Assembly: GCA_964417895.1 (NCBI GenBank)
Contig: CAYQJS010000085.1
Location: 1 to 14,686 of the forward strand
Length of the DNA stretch: 14,686 nucleotides
Source of the DNA: CAYQJS01 sp964417895
Lineage (GTDB): Bacteria > Chloroflexota > UBA6077 > SHYK01
Reading direction: 5' to 3'
Shown here: positions 12,707-14,686 of the stretch, piece after piece
Layout of the letters: each line of letters opens with the position of its first letter
How positions within the stretch are numbered: the first letter of the stretch is position 1
The notes under the pieces: model-generated
Seen by the model: only the letters and a program-made list of their open reading frames with translations
Told to the model about the DNA's origin: nothing
The model's database searches: none
Position numbers and translations under genes: made by a program

Positions 12707-14518
12707 TTAGCCTTCCGATCCCTTCAATGCCTCAATTGCAGCTCGACGTGTGTGCTCGTTCACCTCAGTGTCTGTCGTCCAATGACGCACTACCTCGATC
12801 AGTTCCGAAGGCGCCTGTTTGGCCAGCAATGAGAAGGGGACTGGCGCGAGCACGGCCGCGGGGTTCATCAACGCAAGCTCCTGAGCGGCAGTCATGGCAA
12901 TCGACGTCTCGGTGGCGAGGCCGGAGAGCGATTCTGCCAGGGCTTTCTGTCGCTCCGGCGAACGCTGATGCCGCAGTTGAGTTGCTACGTGTCGAGCCAA
13001 GAGTGATCGCTGCTCAGGCCCAAAGTTCGTCGCCTCGACCAGCGCGCCATCCCGCACGGCTGTGCTTTCAGCAGTGAGCCGGTGCGCCAGGTCTCGTAAC
13101 GCTGGAGGCAGCGCGGCCTCCTCGACGGTATCGCCCCGAAGAGAAGCCGCGAGTAGCAAATAGGCCGCAAGGTCGACGTTCGCCAGCGACGGTTCGAGGC
13201 GGCCCCACTCAAAGGTCTGCTCGGAATGATCGCCCGTCCCGGCCTCAATGTCTGAGACAAAAGTAGTGAGCGGCCCAGACGCGAGCCACCCAAGCATCTG
13301 CGCGAAGAGGTCCGGGTATAGGAGTTCGACCACCATCAATTTCGCGCAAGCGTCGGGACTGAGCTCTACGCCACGAGTCTTGGCGAACGCCGTGCGCAGC
13401 CAAAGTGCGTTGAGGAACCGCTTGAGCCGTCGCGGGTTGCCCAGTGTGTGCCTATGCAGGATCGGCGCAAGGCGCTCGGCCAGCTCAACGTCGCCCCCTC
13501 TCTCGCTAGGCACGAGGCCGTCGAGTCTTGCGGCCAGGCTCCGTCCGTCGCCGCGGCTGAATGCGAGCTGGCTTATGAGCCGGTCGAGGTCTGGAACATC
13601 GCTTAGCAATAGGAGCGCTAGGTATTCCTCCGTGCGGTGGCGACTAAGCGCAGGAATCCGGAAAGGGATATGTACGATTTTTTCAAGGTACTGGCGCGCC
13701 GTCGTGGGCTGGCCGGTCGACTCCAGTCTTCGACTGATGGCCCGCTCAACGTTGCCCTCATCGGCCGCGATGACGAAAGCCATCTTGTCAACGGATAGGA
13801 ACAGTTTGATCGCCTCGAGAGTGTCGACCACAGTGTCCGGCAGGGAACGATCGAGGTCGTCGACTAGCACGATCACTTGGCCCACATGCGCAAGGGCCTC
13901 CTCATTCAACAATGCAGCGAACTGATCCCGGAAGCCTTGAAGGGTTGGATCTCTTCCCTCCGCATCATCGAACAACGATGTGAGGTCCTGGATGCTGGGC
14001 AAGCTCATGGTCAGCGCGGACTTAGCCGTCAATTGGATAACTTTGGCGATATTGATACGGTCGCGCAGTTCCTTAAGACGCTGCTTGACGGAGTCGAGCG
14101 CCGTCTGAGAGCCTCGGATTTCTGCGTTGAGTCGTCCGAGGACTGCCCCGATGAGCGTGGTCTTAGTGTCCGTGGTACGGTCGTATTCCCATGGGCTGAC
14201 GTACACCACCAGCACGTCGCCGCGAGCCTTGAGCTTCTCTTCCAAGAGCCTCAGGATGGTGGTTTTCCCGCCTCCCCAGGGAGCGTTGATACCGACCGTG
14301 ATGGGATCCAGGTCCTTCCGCGTGACCGTTGATTCGACTGCCGCAACGATGTCGCCGAATCCTAATAGGTCAAGTCGGCTGGGGTTGTCGTCTCGCAGAG
14401 GCATGGTTCCGAAGTCATGCGGTTCCATTCCTGTCTCTGCTGCAGCCATGTCCTCCCCAATCGTCTGTGGGCTACGGGCTTGCGACCGTGCGACGCTACT
14501 CGCATTCCTTCTGGCCAT
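12707..14518 (-). CDS. qatA: QatA, KAP-family P-loop NTPase of the Qat defence system
   Basis: A 603-residue NTPase. DDNPSRLDLLGF (43-54) is the usual KAP opening. Walker A is NAPWGGGKTT at 78-87, the VYVSPWEYD strand is at about 105-113, and Walker B is VIVLVDDLDRS at 215-225 with the KAP-type DDLDR. KLFLSVDKMAFVIAADEGNV (238-257) and NPRRLKRFLNALWLR near 385-399 complete the domain. No clear membrane helix is seen, although many KAP proteins have one inserted. The remaining C-terminus is helical and lacks known motifs. The start is uncertain: ATG 14518 has no ribosome site, while ATG 14449 follows GGGGAGG by two bases and ATG 14428 follows AGGA. All keep the domain. It is the first gene of the operon and abuts qatB. 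Confidence 0.92.
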   Translation of the reverse strand: MARRNASSVARSQARSPQTIGEDMAAAETGMEPHDFGTMPLRDDNPSRLDLLGFGDIVAAVESTVTRKDLDPITVGINAPWGGGKTTILRLLEEKLKARGDVLVVYVSPWEYDRTTDTKTTLIGAVLGRLNAEIRGSQTALDSVKQRLKELRDRINIAKVIQLTAKSALTMSLPSIQDLTSLFDDAEGRDPTLQGFRDQFAALLNEEALAHVGQVIVLVDDLDRSLPDTVVDTLEAIKLFLSVDKMAFVIAADEGNVERAISRRLESTGQPTTARQYLEKIVHIPFRIPALSRHRTEEYLALLLLSDVPDLDRLISQLAFSRGDGRSLAARLDGLVPSERGGDVELAERLAPILHRHTLGNPRRLKRFLNALWLRTAFAKTRGVELSPDACAKLMVVELLYPDLFAQMLGWLASGPLTTFVSDIEAGTGDHSEQTFEWGRLEPSLANVDLAAYLLLAASLRGDTVEEAALPPALRDLAHRLTAESTAVRDGALVEATNFGPEQRSLLARHVATQLRHQRSPERQKALAESLSGLATETSIAMTAAQELALMNPAAVLAPVPFSLLAKQAPSELIEVVRHWTTDTEVNEHTRRAAIEALKGSEG

Positions 14519-14528
14519 TTGTTTGGCC
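14513..14528. repeat. Small palindrome over the annotated qatA start
   Basis: GGCCATTTGTTTGGCC on the plus strand has 5-base arms (GGCCA and TGGCC) around a 6-base centre that contains the 14518 start codon. It would form a short hairpin at the first ATG. This may favour the downstream start at 14449 or simply be chance. Confidence 0.3.
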
Positions 14529-14545
14529 GGCTAATCCATGGTGCC

Positions 14546-14647
14546 TCAAGGGATTGGGAATGGCTGTGTGGCGAAACGGCCGTCTGGGTGGCGCAGGTAC
14601 ACACGATCACCCGAGTTATTCCAGACGAAAGCTATGGTGCCCCCCAT
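14546..14647 (-). pseudogene. Remnant of a lamin-tail-domain protein C-terminus (33 codons)
   Basis: Minus-strand frame from ATG 14647 to TGA 14548-14546, reading MGGTIAFVWNNSGDRVYLRH, then PDGRFATQPFPIP. The pattern W-N-N-x-G-D-x-x-Y-L-x-x-x-D-G is the characteristic last strand pair of lamin-tail (LTD) domains, which normally need about 100 residues. Only the end is present: an in-frame TAA lies 30 bases upstream of the ATG. It is therefore probably the tail of a gene broken when the Qat operon arrived, or else a small conserved-looking ORF. TTGACA lies at 14653-14648 just before the ATG. The -10 17 bases further on (TTTCGT) is weak, and the region could also carry the qatA promoter. Confidence 0.4.
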
Positions 14648-14686
14648 TGTCAAGACAGCAAAAGGGCTGGTTTAAGTTAAGAGCGC

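Noticed and set aside
14362..14610. Minus-strand 82-codon ORF upstream of and overlapping qatA
   Set aside because: Low-complexity translation, overlaps the qatA start in another frame and shows no domain.

Overview
High-GC bacterial accessory DNA, either an integrated element or a plasmid-like replicon. It holds no tRNA, rRNA or core metabolic gene. GTG and TTG starts are common, several genes have TTGACA-type promoters placed almost at the start codon (leaderless or very short leaders), and short-spaced ATGA, TTGA and TGATG gene overlaps are frequent. This suits a high-GC lineage such as Actinomycetota or Chloroflexota, but the sequence alone does not fix the phylum.

Layout. (1) 1-906, minus: the N-terminal 302 codons of a type III-like adenine methyltransferase (Mod), cut by the window edge. 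(2) 1009-4389: a replicon-like module. A winged-helix initiator-like gene (minus) carries an inverted-repeat array inside its own coding sequence. An AT-rich, repeat-filled intergenic region follows, then a divergent plus-strand operon of an ExeA-type AAA+ ATPase, a ribbon-helix-helix protein and an AlbA_2/Schlafen-like protein with an unassigned C-terminal half. (3) 4394-7964, minus: an excisionase-type HTH gene and, upstream of it, a four-gene run encoding a small zinc-knuckle protein, an HExxH metalloprotease, a protein of unknown function and an Mrr-like PD-(D/E)xK nuclease. This run matches no defence system I can name and is the best candidate here for something undescribed. (4) 7999-8777, minus: a serine resolvase whose stop overlaps the start of an AbrB/MazE-type DNA-binding protein. 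(5) 8920-9667, plus: a HEPN-domain protein with a small acidic partner, probably a toxin-antitoxin-like pair with an unusual partner. (6) 9727-9823: a long imperfect inverted repeat built from four copies of a 12-base motif. (7) 9847-14518, minus: a complete qatABCD anti-phage operon (KAP-family NTPase, glycine-rich QatB, QueC-like QatC, TatD-like QatD). (8) 14546-14647, minus: a short ORF that looks like the end of a lamin-tail domain, probably a gene remnant.

Together the genes describe a mobile element or defence island. The initiator, AAA+ ATPase, RHH protein, excisionase-like protein and resolvase would serve replication, maintenance and recombination. The methyltransferase, Mrr-like nuclease operon, HEPN pair, AlbA_2 protein and Qat operon form the defence or conflict cargo.
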